From: Halorubrum saccharovorum DSM 1137
GTDB lineage: Archaea; Halobacteriota; Halobacteria; Halobacteriales; Haloferacaceae
Reading direction: 5' to 3'
Assembly (NCBI RefSeq): GCF_000337915.1
Contig: NZ_AOJE01000028.1
Span: 966-38,645, forward strand
Length of the DNA stretch: 37,680 bases
Below, piece after piece: positions 1 through 7,883 of the stretch. Both the position numbers and the translations under genes were made by a program. The notes below the pieces were generated by a model. It made no database searches, was not told the DNA's origin, and worked only from the letters and a program-made list of their open reading frames with translations. Numbering within the stretch: position 1 is the stretch's first letter; each line of letters opens with the position of its first letter.

Positions 1-48
1 GTACTGGAGTGAGCGATCCTCTGGGAACCGCGGTTCGCCGCCTGCCCA
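1..48 (+). rRNA. rrf: 5S ribosomal RNA, 3' end (partial)
   Basis: The first 48 bases match the conserved 3' third of haloarchaeal 5S rRNA, including the GTACTGGAGTGAGCGATCCT block and the closing CGCCGCC arm that pairs with the 5' end of the molecule. The 5' part lies outside the window. The tRNA-Cys gene downstream is the usual neighbour at the end of haloarchaeal rRNA operons. The exact 3' end is uncertain by a few bases. Confidence 0.87.
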
Positions 49-82
49 TTCATCCGGGAGAATACTCCCATCCAGATTTTCG

Positions 83-113
83 GCCCACGGACATCGTGTC
101 CGTGGGCTGTTTT
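83..113 (+). terminator. Strong hairpin plus T-run after 5S rRNA
   Basis: Bases 83-93 and 97-107 form a perfect 11-bp GC-rich inverted repeat with a 3-nt loop, followed by TGTTTT. A smaller 5-bp hairpin (56-60 with 65-69, loop AATA) lies just upstream, directly after the 5S end. The pair probably marks 3' processing or termination of the rRNA transcript. Hairpins are not required for archaeal termination, so a processing or RNA-stabilising role is equally possible. Confidence 0.6.
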
Positions 114-158
114 CATGTGTACCGCGTGATAGCGATGCGGCTCACGACCGACCGCTAG

Positions 159-166
159 GCTTAAAC
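159..166 (+). promoter_or_regulatory. TATA box of tRNA-Cys
   Basis: GCTTAAAC is centred about 30 nt before the first base of tRNA-Cys, the spacing expected for an archaeal box A. It suggests that the tRNA can be transcribed from its own promoter as well as by read-through from the rRNA operon. Confidence 0.6.
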
Positions 167-192
167 GCTCGACTGCGGTACGTCCGATAAGC

Positions 193-268
193 GCCAAGGT
201 GGCAGAGTCTGGTCAGACGCAGCGGCCTGCAGAGCCGCCCAACGCCGGTTCAAATCCGGCCCTTGGCT
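193..268 (+). tRNA. tRNA-Cys (anticodon GCA)
   Basis: A cloverleaf folds with acceptor stem GCCAAGG/CCTTGGC (193-199 with 261-267), anticodon stem GCGGC/GCCGC enclosing loop CTGCAGA (anticodon GCA), and T-arm GCCGG-TTCAAAT-CCGGC. The discriminator base is T, as expected for cysteine tRNAs. CCA is not encoded. A TTTCTTTT run immediately downstream probably ends the transcript. Position after 5S rRNA supports the call. Confidence 0.95.
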
Positions 269-330
269 TTCTTTTATCCCGATAGCGACTCGCTTGGCGA
301 CGGGAATCTTCGTTGCTGTCCGGTGTCGTC

Positions 331-1134
331 TCAGAAGTCGCCCGCGTCGAGCACTTCGTGCGGGATGTTCTCGTCGCGGAGTCGTGCGGTGTGTTGGGGC
401 AGTTGGTCGGCGGTAACCACCAGTAACACGTCCAGTCCTCGTACCGCGGCTTCGGCGACGGCGTCGGCCGTTCCGAAGCGGATGTCTGGGCGCGTGCCCG
501 CTCGCGCTGCGAGCGCGTACGCCTCGGTCCCGGCGACGGCGAGGAGGCTTTCGGGTGGTCGGGTCGCCGTGAGCACGTTGGGGTCGACCGATGCGCCGTC
601 CGTGACGGCCGGAACGGGGAGCACCGTGACGTATCCGGTGTCGTAATCGACGACGCCTTCGAAGTCGGCGACTCCGACCGCTTCGCCCGCTGAGGCAGTG
701 GTGACGGTGACCGCCGTCGCGGTCCCGCCTGCCGGATTCGCGTGGAGGACGCCGTCGCGCATGACCAGGCCGACGTCGCTCCCCTCGGACACGTCGTCCA
801 TCGCGATCGCGGCGTCGACGTCGACGCTGCCGAGCACGTCGGAACTGACGCGGTCGAGGTACGCCTCTAGGTTGTCGGTCCGCGAGATCAGCCAGTCGAC
901 GCCTTCTTTCGTCACCGCGTACCGCCCTCGTCCTTCCTTCTCGACGTAGCCGTGTTCGACGAGGTCTCGGACGTAGTCGCTGACGGCCTGCGATGTCACG
1001 CCGATCGCTTCGGCGATCTCCGTCTGGCTCACTGCGGGCTGCCGGGCGGCGATCTCCACCATGACCTGATACCGCGTCGCGTCGCGCTTGCTGTCGAGCA
1101 CTTCTGGTGGTGCCGCTCTGTCGGGATCTGCCAT
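331..1134 (-). CDS. Winged helix-turn-helix transcriptional regulator (MarR/ArsR-like N-terminus)
   Basis: A 267-residue protein. Residues about 19-85 form a winged helix: a recognition-helix segment (QTEIAEAIGVTSQAVSDYVR) followed by a beta-wing (EKEGRGRYAVTKEGVDWL). The remaining 180 residues are a mixed alpha/beta domain without obvious cofactor motifs; it resembles the long C-terminal domain of a haloarchaeal regulator family of unknown ligand. The ATG at 1134 has a TATA-like CTTTAATTG about 25 nt upstream, which fits a leaderless transcript. The gene converges on tRNA-Cys. It is probably a cytoplasmic DNA-binding regulator; targets cannot be inferred from the neighbours. Confidence 0.75.
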   Translation of the reverse strand: MADPDRAAPPEVLDSKRDATRYQVMVEIAARQPAVSQTEIAEAIGVTSQAVSDYVRDLVEHGYVEKEGRGRYAVTKEGVDWLISRTDNLEAYLDRVSSDVLGSVDVDAAIAMDDVSEGSDVGLVMRDGVLHANPAGGTATAVTVTTASAGEAVGVADFEGVVDYDTGYVTVLPVPAVTDGASVDPNVLTATRPPESLLAVAGTEAYALAARAGTRPDIRFGTADAVAEAAVRGLDVLLVVTADQLPQHTARLRDENIPHEVLDAGDF

Positions 1135-1423
1135 TGCTCCCGTTCGGCGGCGCGCAATTAAAGTGCTGTTGCAGAGGGGGACAGTTGATACCCGTCTCTC
1201 GGTCGTTCGACGAATTCGATGAAATCTCCGTTGGTACGGATCAGACTTAGTTGTCTAATTATCGGATCTACTTGTATTCGAGGGTTCTCGTCTGCGATCG
1301 ACCGGAGGTCTCCCACCGGACGCGGTGTCGCTGTATCGTGTCGACGGTCCGCTTCTGGTTCGCTTCGCGTTTCAGGAGCACGGCTTAGTAACCGTTATAC
1401 ACCGGGTGACCCATGCTGGAACT

Positions 1424-2278
1424 ATGCAACGACGCGCTGTGGCCGTGTACGCCGCGCTCTTCCTTCTCGTTGCGGGCGTGGCCGGTGTGCTCACTGTGAC
1501 GGCTGAGAGTCCGGAGGTCGCGTTCGAGAATCCTGACTACGAACTGTCCTCCGGTGACACGTTCCAAGTGAACGGCGCGGAGTACGTCGTCGCTGAGATC
1601 TCCGAAGTCGAGGAGGGGGGTGGCGGCCACGGTGGTAGTGCCACAACCTCGGTTGTGGCGACGATCGAACGGGAGGTCGCGGTAGAGGAGTCCGAGACTT
1701 GGGCGAACGGGTCAACGGTCACGGTCGCCGGCGACGAGTGGCGGGTTGAGATCACCGGTGACGATCCGTCCGCGTTCACGCTCGTCGAGGTACTGGACCG
1801 GCAGGCGATCCTCGAGGCCGATGACTCCGCGGACAACGAGACCGTCCAACGCGACGACGGCGAGTACGTCGTAGTCACCGAAAACGGTGAATCGACGCTC
1901 GTTCCGGCGGACGAGTACTTCCCGGCTCCCGAGGAGCGATCGTACGCGACGGGCGACTCGTTCGAGTACAGCGGTCAGTCAGTGACCGTCGACCAGGTCA
2001 CCACTGAACAGGCCGTTATCGTCTGGGAGGGGACCCAAACCAACTCGATCGAGGTCGAACAGGGGGCCACGGTTACGCTCGGCGAGACGAACCTCATCGC
2101 GAACTTCCCGGACGCGTCCACGCTGACGATGTCGAGCGACATGGAGGGGTACGAGGCACAGCTCGCGGAGATTGACCAGTTTGAACAGTACAATTCCGGG
2201 CTGACGCGAGTGCTGTTCATGTCGCTGATTTCGGTCGTCCTGCTGCTCTCGGCGACGTTCATTCCGTCGCGGTACTGA
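1424..2278 (+). CDS. Uncharacterised two-helix membrane protein with extracellular beta-rich domain
   Basis: I do not recognise the family. The frame is open from 1325, but the ATG at 1424 is preferred because it is followed directly by a hydrophobic segment (residues about 5-25) and has TTATAC 24-29 nt upstream (1395-1400). The 284-residue product has an N-terminal membrane anchor, an acidic Thr/Val-rich domain of about 235 residues with a Gly-His-rich stretch near residue 65, and a second hydrophobic helix at the extreme C-terminus ending in a short basic tail. The domain probably faces the cell exterior. Codon use is slightly less GC-biased than in neighbouring genes, and the 290-nt upstream region is relatively AT-rich and holds no other gene I can see. 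Confidence 0.7.
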   Translation: MQRRAVAVYAALFLLVAGVAGVLTVTAESPEVAFENPDYELSSGDTFQVNGAEYVVAEISEVEEGGGGHGGSATTSVVATIEREVAVEESETWANGSTVTVAGDEWRVEITGDDPSAFTLVEVLDRQAILEADDSADNETVQRDDGEYVVVTENGESTLVPADEYFPAPEERSYATGDSFEYSGQSVTVDQVTTEQAVIVWEGTQTNSIEVEQGATVTLGETNLIANFPDASTLTMSSDMEGYEAQLAEIDQFEQYNSGLTRVLFMSLISVVLLLSATFIPSRY

Positions 2279-2423
2279 CGCCCGACATCGCCCGATCATC
2301 TCCTTCTCCGGTTTCGTTCGCCTATCTCGGTCGGTTTTCTTCCGGGGGGTGACGGGAGTTCGCTGCCCGTGGCGCGCGCAACGCGACCGGAAACGTATAT
2401 CCGTCGGGCCCGTTACGAGGCGT

Positions 2424-2633
2424 ATGGCCGATACCGCTGAGAAAGTCCGTCAGCTGGCCCCTCACTGGGGAGTAATGTTCGTCGTGATGTTCGTCGTGTT
2501 GGCGCTCGTCGAGCGCGTCGTCGGCTCGCTCTCGTTTCTCCCGTCGATGCTGCTCGTGTTCGTCGTCGCGTTCGGCTATCCGGTCGTCGTCCGGACCCTC
2601 GGCGTCGCGCCGCCCGTCTGGCAGCGGTCGTAG
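2424..2633 (+). CDS. Small two-helix membrane protein, uncharacterised
   Basis: A 69-residue protein. The ATG at 2424 is chosen because a TATA-like ACGTATATC (2392-2400) lies about 27 nt upstream; the frame extends further upstream, but that part is arginine-rich and unlike a haloarchaeal protein. After a short amphipathic N-terminus come two hydrophobic segments, residues about 14-34 and 38-58, separated by a short turn. The C-terminus is short and ends WQRS. No catalytic motif is visible. It resembles conserved small haloarchaeal membrane proteins of unknown function. Confidence 0.65.
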   Translation: MADTAEKVRQLAPHWGVMFVVMFVVLALVERVVGSLSFLPSMLLVFVVAFGYPVVVRTLGVAPPVWQRS

Positions 2634-2678
2634 GCTCCCGGCTCGACGCACTCGCTGCCTCGGTCCGGTCGCTCGCGA

Positions 2679-2825
2679 TCACTCCTCGGCGGAGTCCCGG
2701 AACGGGAACGCGAGGCGCTGACCGTAGGTGGCCGAAACGACGCCGAGAACGAACGAGACGACCGCGGCGGCCGCGATCCACAGCATGCTCGGATGTTCGA
2801 GGCCGGAATGTAGCAGTGTCTCCAT
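2679..2825 (-). CDS. 48-residue membrane microprotein
   Basis: A short reading frame encodes 48 residues starting METLLHSG and ending RDSAEE. Residues about 14-33 form one hydrophobic helix rich in Ala and Val, followed by a polar, acid-ended tail. The ATG has a TATA-like CTTAAT about 25 nt upstream (around 2848-2855), consistent with a leaderless transcript. Codon usage with third-position G/C and the acidic C-terminus look like a real haloarchaeal gene. It converges with the small membrane protein ending at 2633. The function is unknown. Confidence 0.6.
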   Translation of the reverse strand: METLLHSGLEHPSMLWIAAAAVVSFVLGVVSATYGQRLAFPFRDSAEE

Positions 2826-2991
2826 GCCTTACGGTTCGGGCTGTCCGGATTAAGAGGTTCGCTTCGTCGTTGCAACCGCTTCGACGCGGTGTCGCGTCGA
2901 CGGCCCGGGCGTTCGACCAGATAACACCGATGTCAGCCGGTGGCTTCTCGGTCCCTTTCGCTTTTATCTGTGTCCGTCTCGTATCTGGGGT

Positions 2992-3606
2992 ATGAGCGAC
3001 GAATCCGCGGCTCCGGTCACGTCGGAGTTGCCCGACGCACCGTTCCACACCACCGGTACCGATCACATCACCGTCTGGGGTAGCAACGAAGACGACACGA
3101 TCGAGTTCTACCGCGACCTGCTCGGCATGCCGCTCGTGTTGCGCCAGCCGAACCTCGACGACCCCTCGCAGACGCACCTGTTCTTCGACACCGGCGACGG
3201 GCGGATCCTGACCTTCTTCGTGAGCGACGATCGGCCCTCCGCGCGCGGCCAGCGCGCCGGCACTGGTGCCGTCCATCACCTCTGTTTCAGCGTCGAGCCC
3301 GACGAGTACGAGGAGATCATGGCGGCGTTAGAGGAGGCCGGCAAGGGGTACAACGTGTTCGATCGGGGAATCTTCCACTCCATTTACACCCAGGACAACA
3401 ACGGACTCGTCATCGAGCTCTCCGCGGACAAGTACGAGATCCCGGATGGCCGCAAGGGAGAGGTGCTCGCGACCGCCCAGCGCCTCCGTGAGGAGGACGG
3501 GGCCGACTTCGCGCAGGACCGCCATATGAAGGGCGCTTTAGAGGAGCTCGGCCTTCCGGTGGAGAAGCACGATCTGCCCGACGCGGACGCGGGCGTCGGC
3601 GTATGA
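2992..3606 (+). CDS. VOC-superfamily (glyoxalase/extradiol dioxygenase-fold) protein
   Basis: A 204-residue protein with a vicinal-oxygen-chelate fold. The paired beta-alpha-beta modules begin at TDHITVW (residue about 23) and VHHLCFSV (about 94). His25, His96 and Glu142 (in LVIELSADKYE) sit where the H-H-E metal ligands of type I extradiol dioxygenases and glyoxalases lie. The last 50 residues form an extra acidic tail. A TATA-like TTTTATC lies about 26 nt before the ATG. The stop overlaps the next gene's start by 4 nt, so the two are co-transcribed. Pairing with a MhqD-type esterase resembles the bacterial mhqO-mhqD quinone/catechol detoxification set, but the substrate here is inferred only. 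Confidence 0.82.
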   Translation: MSDESAAPVTSELPDAPFHTTGTDHITVWGSNEDDTIEFYRDLLGMPLVLRQPNLDDPSQTHLFFDTGDGRILTFFVSDDRPSARGQRAGTGAVHHLCFSVEPDEYEEIMAALEEAGKGYNVFDRGIFHSIYTQDNNGLVIELSADKYEIPDGRKGEVLATAQRLREEDGADFAQDRHMKGALEELGLPVEKHDLPDADAGVGV

Positions 3607-4352
3607 GCGGGCGCGCTCCGCACGCGGGCGGCGACCCTCACGCGGACGAACAGCTCGTGACCGCCGGTACCGACGTCGAGTCGGCGGACGCCGCCGTCGT
3701 CCTCGTTCACGGTCGCGGCGCGACCGCGCGCAGTATCCTCGAGTTCGGGGCAGAGGTCGCGGGCGACGTCGACGCCGCGCTGTCGCCGGCGGCTTCGCCG
3801 CCGGCTGTCAGAGAGACCTCCGGTCTCTCACTACTCGCGCCGCAGGCGGCGGCGAACACGTGGTACCCGAACTCCTTCCTCGCGCCCGTCGCGGACAACG
3901 AGCCCGGTCGGAGTTCCGGCCTGCGGGCGGTCGGTCGCGCGGTCGAGACCGCCACGGACGCGGGAATTCCGACCGAACGAGTCCTCGTCGGCGGCTTCTC
4001 ACAGGGCGCCTGCCTCGCGAGCGAGTTCGTCGCGCGGAATCCGACCCGATACGGCGGGCTCGCAGTCCTGAGCGGCGGGCTGATCGGTGAGTCGATCGAC
4101 CTCGACGACTACGTCTCCCACGCGGTGGCCGCGGTCGACGGCGACCCCGCCGACGCGCTCGCGGGGACGCCGGCGTTCCTCGGGTGTAGCGACGTCGACC
4201 CTCACATTCCCGAGGAGCGGGTCCACGAGACCGTCGAGGTGCTGGAGGCGCTCGGCGCGGACGTGGACGAGCGGATCTACGAGGGGATGGGTCACGGGAT
4301 CAACGAAGAGGAGACGGACGCCGTCGCCGCGCTGGTCGCGGACCTAGCGTAG
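3603..4352 (+). CDS. Alpha/beta-hydrolase, phospholipase/carboxylesterase family
   Basis: A 249-residue serine esterase. VLVHGRG (34-40) is the oxyanion strand; Ser133 in GGFSQGA is the nucleophile; Asp197 in GCSDVDPH and His231 in GMGHGI complete the triad. The conserved LAPQAAANTWYPNSFLAP segment (about 78-95) is typical of the MhqD-like carboxylesterase group. It starts inside the end of the VOC gene (ATGA overlap). About 15 residues (61-75) just before the conserved LAPQ strand look inserted: this DNA is a twin-hairpin repeat also found at 29783-29829. The frame is kept and all catalytic residues remain, so the enzyme is probably functional. It probably hydrolyses small esters or ring-cleavage products. 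Confidence 0.85.
   Translation: MSGRAPHAGGDPHADEQLVTAGTDVESADAAVVLVHGRGATARSILEFGAEVAGDVDAALSPAASPPAVRETSGLSLLAPQAAANTWYPNSFLAPVADNEPGRSSGLRAVGRAVETATDAGIPTERVLVGGFSQGACLASEFVARNPTRYGGLAVLSGGLIGESIDLDDYVSHAVAAVDGDPADALAGTPAFLGCSDVDPHIPEERVHETVEVLEALGADVDERIYEGMGHGINEEETDAVAALVADLA
3783..3831 (+). repeat. Twin-hairpin interspersed repeat, copy 1 (inside esterase gene)
   Basis: Two adjacent perfect hairpins: GCCGGCGGC-ttc-GCCGCCGGC (3785-3805) and, after about 5 nt, GAGAGACC-tcc-GGTCTCTC (3811-3829). The same two-hairpin layout occurs in the other orientation at 29783-29829. The copy lies in frame within the esterase coding sequence, adding a Ser/Ala/Pro-rich loop. Confidence 0.75.
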
Positions 4353-4397
4353 GACCGCGGTCGCCCGCGGATTTTCGGGACGTGGCCGCTCGCGACC

Positions 4398-4410
4398 TGT
4401 CCCCTTTTTC
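4398..4410 (+). terminator. T-run terminator after the VOC-esterase pair
   Basis: TGTCCCCTTTTTCG lies about 45 nt after the esterase stop and between two convergent genes. Pyrimidine-rich runs ending in four or more T are the usual termination signal in haloarchaea. No hairpin is evident. Confidence 0.4.
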
Positions 4411-4419
4411 GCCCGCTCC

Positions 4420-6504
4420 TCACGCCAGCCAGTCGTCGGGCTTCGTGTCGTAGTCGACCTCGTCGGCCGCGATCCGCTCTTTGATCTCCGGATCGAGGTC
4501 GTGTGCGGTCACCTCGCCGCCGTCGTACTGGAACCGCACGCCGACCTCTTCGCCCTTCGGCTCGGTGCCCCGCCGCTTGGCGCGGCGGATCGCCTCGTCG
4601 GAGTACTCCACGCGGATCGTCGCGAGGTTCACCGGCCGTCCCCACAGCTCGAAGACGCGCTCCAAGGTCGCCTTCGCCGACTCCTCGTCGAGGGCGACCC
4701 CGTTGTACTGGTGGCCGAGAAGGAGCTCCCCCCGGTTCCGGAAGTTACCGTCGAGCACGACGACCGTCGGCTTCCCGAAGTTCGTGAACCGCAGGAGGAG
4801 CTTCTTCCGCACGTCGTCGGCGTCGACGCTGGCGACGCGGTGCTGTTCGGTCGCCCGGCTGTACTCGTAGGTGAAGTAGTTCCCCTCGCGCACGAACTCG
4901 TCGGTGAGGAACGCGTCGATGAACGTCACGTCGTTGTGACTTTCGCGGACCTCTAACATCCGATCCCAGCCCGCCGCGCGGTCCACGTCGGCGAGCGCCT
5001 CGTCGACGGTCGCGTACCGGTCGATGTCGAACATGTACCGCGCCCGCTCGGTAAGGGTCTCCCGCGAGACGTTCCGGAGGGCGCCCCGGTGTTCCGGTCG
5101 CGAGAGGACGTAGTGGCGCTCCGCGAGCCCCTCGCGCGTGAGGAGCTTCCACGGATACCGCTCGATGTCCGGGCCGTCGTCGGGATCTGACTCCCAGTCG
5201 CCGTCAGTTTCTGGGGGCCCTTCGCTCCGGGCCGACAGCGCCCGGTCGATCGCCTCGGCGTCGACGCGCGGGTCGCCGTCGGCGGCGAGCTCGGCCAACT
5301 CGTCCAGCGTCGCCGGCCCCGCCCCGGCGATCGCGGGATGCGGTTCGAGCGCGTCGGCGACCTCGTCGAGGTCGACCCGCGAGTGGAAGTTCTCGGGCGT
5401 TACTCCCTCCACGCGGAGCAGCTTGTCGATCACGTCGCGGCGGGCCGCCCGGAGCTCCACGTGGCTCCACAGCTCGAACCCGAGCTTGTAGGGGTTGATC
5501 CCCGGCGACCCGAGCACCCGGGACATGTGGTCGGCGTACGTGAGGAACTCGTCGGGGCCGGCGAACCCCTCGCCGCCCATCATGACGGATTCCCAATACG
5601 TCGCCCACCCCTCGTTCATCACCTTCGTCTGCTTTTGCCCGGCGAAGTAGTACGCCTCCTCGCGGAGCGCGTCGATGACGGTCGTCTCCCACGGCTCGCG
5701 GTCGACGGACTTCCCGCTCTCGGGATCGTAGCGCTTCCCGTGGTCGCGCAGGAACGCGAGCACGTCCGGGCGCGGCTCCTCCGGCTCGACGCCCTCGCCC
5801 CTGGCTTCGAGCCACTCGTCGTCGAACACGTCGCGGCGCACCTCCTCGGAGAGGTCCAGCTCCGCGATCCGCTCTTCGATCGCCGCGAGCGGGTCCTCGT
5901 CCGGGTCGTTCACGTCCTCGGCGATTCCCGGCTCCTCGACCGACCGCGCGGCGTCGACCGGGCTGTGCTGGTCGATCGTGTCCTCTAACGCGGTCACGGC
6001 GTCGATCAGGCGCTCGACCTCGTCGCGATCGACCGCCGGGCGGTCGGCGATCGCCGCGATCCGGTCGGCGTTGCGCTCCAGCCGCGCCGCGGCGTTCGGG
6101 CCGTCCTCGCCCCGGTCGGCGTACAGCCCGAACCAGCGGTTGTTCGCGAAGAAGTCGGCGTGGGCCTCGACGTGGGTGATCACCGCCTTCTGGTCGGCCG
6201 CCGAGTTCGACTCCTGGAGGAACGCGTGGCTCGGGTCGTCGTTGTTGACGATCTCGAACGCCTTCCCGAGCCCGTGGCGGTCCTTCTTGCGCTGCCGCTC
6301 GTAGTTCATCCCCCAGCGCCAGTGGGGGTACCGCCGCTGGAAGCCGCCGTACGCGATCAGCTCGTTCATCTCGTCGTGGTCGACCACCCAGTACCGCACC
6401 GGATACGGCTCCAACCCGAGCCGCTCCGCGAGCTGGCGGGCCTCGGCGGCGGGCTCGTCGAGCGACGCCGCCTCGCGTTTCGCCTCCACGCGCTCGTCTC
6501 TCAT
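4420..6504 (-). CDS. SpoVR family protein
   Basis: A 694-residue SpoVR-family protein, longer than the roughly 510 residues of E. coli YcgB because of acidic inserts between about residues 180-250 and 390-430. Family landmarks include [21 protein letters not shown] near the N-terminus, a [15 protein letters not shown] block near residue 110, [14 protein letters not shown] (about 297-310) and a conserved C-terminal region containing [18 protein letters not shown]. It is the last gene of the PrkA-PrkA-DUF444-SpoVR operon: its ATG overlaps the DUF444 stop (ATGA), and GGGGTGA at 6511-6517 is a good Shine-Dalgarno. The biochemical role is not established; the family is linked to spore cortex formation in Bacillus and starvation response in enterobacteria. 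Confidence 0.93.
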   Translation of the reverse strand: MRDERVEAKREAASLDEPAAEARQLAERLGLEPYPVRYWVVDHDEMNELIAYGGFQRRYPHWRWGMNYERQRKKDRHGLGKAFEIVNNDDPSHAFLQESNSAADQKAVITHVEAHADFFANNRWFGLYADRGEDGPNAAARLERNADRIAAIADRPAVDRDEVERLIDAVTALEDTIDQHSPVDAARSVEEPGIAEDVNDPDEDPLAAIEERIAELDLSEEVRRDVFDDEWLEARGEGVEPEEPRPDVLAFLRDHGKRYDPESGKSVDREPWETTVIDALREEAYYFAGQKQTKVMNEGWATYWESVMMGGEGFAGPDEFLTYADHMSRVLGSPGINPYKLGFELWSHVELRAARRDVIDKLLRVEGVTPENFHSRVDLDEVADALEPHPAIAGAGPATLDELAELAADGDPRVDAEAIDRALSARSEGPPETDGDWESDPDDGPDIERYPWKLLTREGLAERHYVLSRPEHRGALRNVSRETLTERARYMFDIDRYATVDEALADVDRAAGWDRMLEVRESHNDVTFIDAFLTDEFVREGNYFTYEYSRATEQHRVASVDADDVRKKLLLRFTNFGKPTVVVLDGNFRNRGELLLGHQYNGVALDEESAKATLERVFELWGRPVNLATIRVEYSDEAIRRAKRRGTEPKGEEVGVRFQYDGGEVTAHDLDPEIKERIAADEVDYDTKPDDWLA

Positions 6505-7883
6505 CGGTTCTCACCCCCGTCGGTCCGTCCCCGAGCCGCCTCGCCGGCGGTCGCGCCGCCGTCGCCGTCCGCCTCCGTGCTGAGGATCTCGTAGATGGCG
6601 TCGGTCACGTCGTCGGGCTCCGAGACGCGCGCGACGGCCACGTTGTCCGCGTCGCCGAACGCCTCCTCCACCTCGTCGGCGTGGCGCGCGTTCGGCGCGG
6701 CGCCGCCGGGTTGGGTCTCCACGTACGCGTGGAGGTTGGCGTCGATCGACTCCATCAGCGGGATCACCGCGTCCGTCGTGTCGCTGCCGGCGTTCTCGGA
6801 GTCGCCGGCGGCGAACACGTAGCGGTTCCACTCGCTGTAGGGGTACTCTTCGAGTATCTCCGCGACCAGCTCGTAGGCGCTGGAGATCCGGGTGCCCCCG
6901 CCCGACTGGACCCCGAAGAACTCCTCGCGGTCGACCTCCCACGCCTCCGCGTCGTGGACGACGTAGCGGAACTCCGCGGCGTCGTACTTCCCGGTCAGGT
7001 ACCAGTCCATCGGGGTGAACACGCGCTCGACCAGCTCGCGCTTCGTCTCGCGCATCGAGCCGGAGGCGTCCCGGACGTTCACCACGACGACGTTGCGCTC
7101 GCGCTTCTCGATCACCTCGGGGTGGCGGAACCGCTCGTCCTCCCGGCGGAAGGGGACGCTGTCGAGCCCCTCTCGGCGGATCCGCTGCGTGACGGGCTCG
7201 CGGTCGACCGCGTCGTCGAGGGCATCGAAGCTCTCCCAGCGGTCGAGCGCCGCCACCGGTTCGCCGTGCTCCGCGGCGAGGGTCGCGGCGGCGTCGGCGA
7301 TCCACGCCCGCGAGACGGGAATCCCCTCGTCGCGCGCCCACGCGAAGGCGTCGTCCACGCCGGCGCCGGCGACGAACAGGCCCTCGCGGACGTACTCGTC
7401 GTCGAAGTCGGTCGCGAGGTGGCGCTTCAGCCCGCGCTTGAAGAACTCGTCGACGTCGAGGGTGCCCCGGGGGCCGGCGCGGGCGGTGTCGGTGAAGTCG
7501 CCCTCCACCTCCTCGACCACGCGTTTCCCCTTCGGTTCGAGGTCGAGCCCCAGCTCCTCGTCGAGCTCGCGCGCGAACTCCTCCGGGTCCATCTCGTAGT
7601 ACTCGTGCTCGCCGCCCTCCTCGCCGGGATCGCCCTCCTCGTCGCCGTCGGGTTCGGGCTCGACCGGCTGGCCGGGCTGCGGCTGGCCGTCCTGTCCCTG
7701 TCCGACGCCGCCGGCCTCCCGTTGGTCGTACTCGAACTCCGGGAGGTCGACGATCTTGACGGGGATCCGGACCCGGTCGGGGTCGGAGCCCCCCAGGTCG
7801 CCGTGGCTGATGAACTCCGCGAGGTCCTCGCGGCGCTCCTCGCCCACCTCGCGGAATCGCTCGCGGTCCTCGGTCAGTCCCAC
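6501..7883 (-). CDS. DUF444 (YeaH/YhbH) family protein with VWA-like domain
   Basis: A 460-residue protein. The N-terminal 130 residues contain the conserved [26 protein letters not shown] segment and an acidic, Gly/Gln-rich linker. The C-terminal half is a von Willebrand A-like domain with a MIDAS-type motif DASGSM, a [10 protein letters not shown] segment and a GDSEN acidic site. Homologues are encoded next to PrkA kinases and SpoVR across bacteria and archaea. It starts with GTG at 7883 inside the end of the second PrkA gene, preceded by a near-perfect Shine-Dalgarno (7891-7897). Its stop overlaps the SpoVR start. It probably acts in complex with the PrkA proteins; this is inferred from gene order. 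Confidence 0.92.
   Translation of the reverse strand: MGLTEDRERFREVGEERREDLAEFISHGDLGGSDPDRVRIPVKIVDLPEFEYDQREAGGVGQGQDGQPQPGQPVEPEPDGDEEGDPGEEGGEHEYYEMDPEEFARELDEELGLDLEPKGKRVVEEVEGDFTDTARAGPRGTLDVDEFFKRGLKRHLATDFDDEYVREGLFVAGAGVDDAFAWARDEGIPVSRAWIADAAATLAAEHGEPVAALDRWESFDALDDAVDREPVTQRIRREGLDSVPFRREDERFRHPEVIEKRERNVVVVNVRDASGSMRETKRELVERVFTPMDWYLTGKYDAAEFRYVVHDAEAWEVDREEFFGVQSGGGTRISSAYELVAEILEEYPYSEWNRYVFAAGDSENAGSDTTDAVIPLMESIDANLHAYVETQPGGAAPNARHADEVEEAFGDADNVAVARVSEPDDVTDAIYEILSTEADGDGGATAGEAARGRTDGGENR

Noticed and set aside
2413..3279. Minus-strand 288-codon frame spanning the small membrane genes and the VOC gene
   Set aside because: It lies antisense to the VOC gene and across two promoters; the product is Arg/Ser-rich low-complexity sequence.
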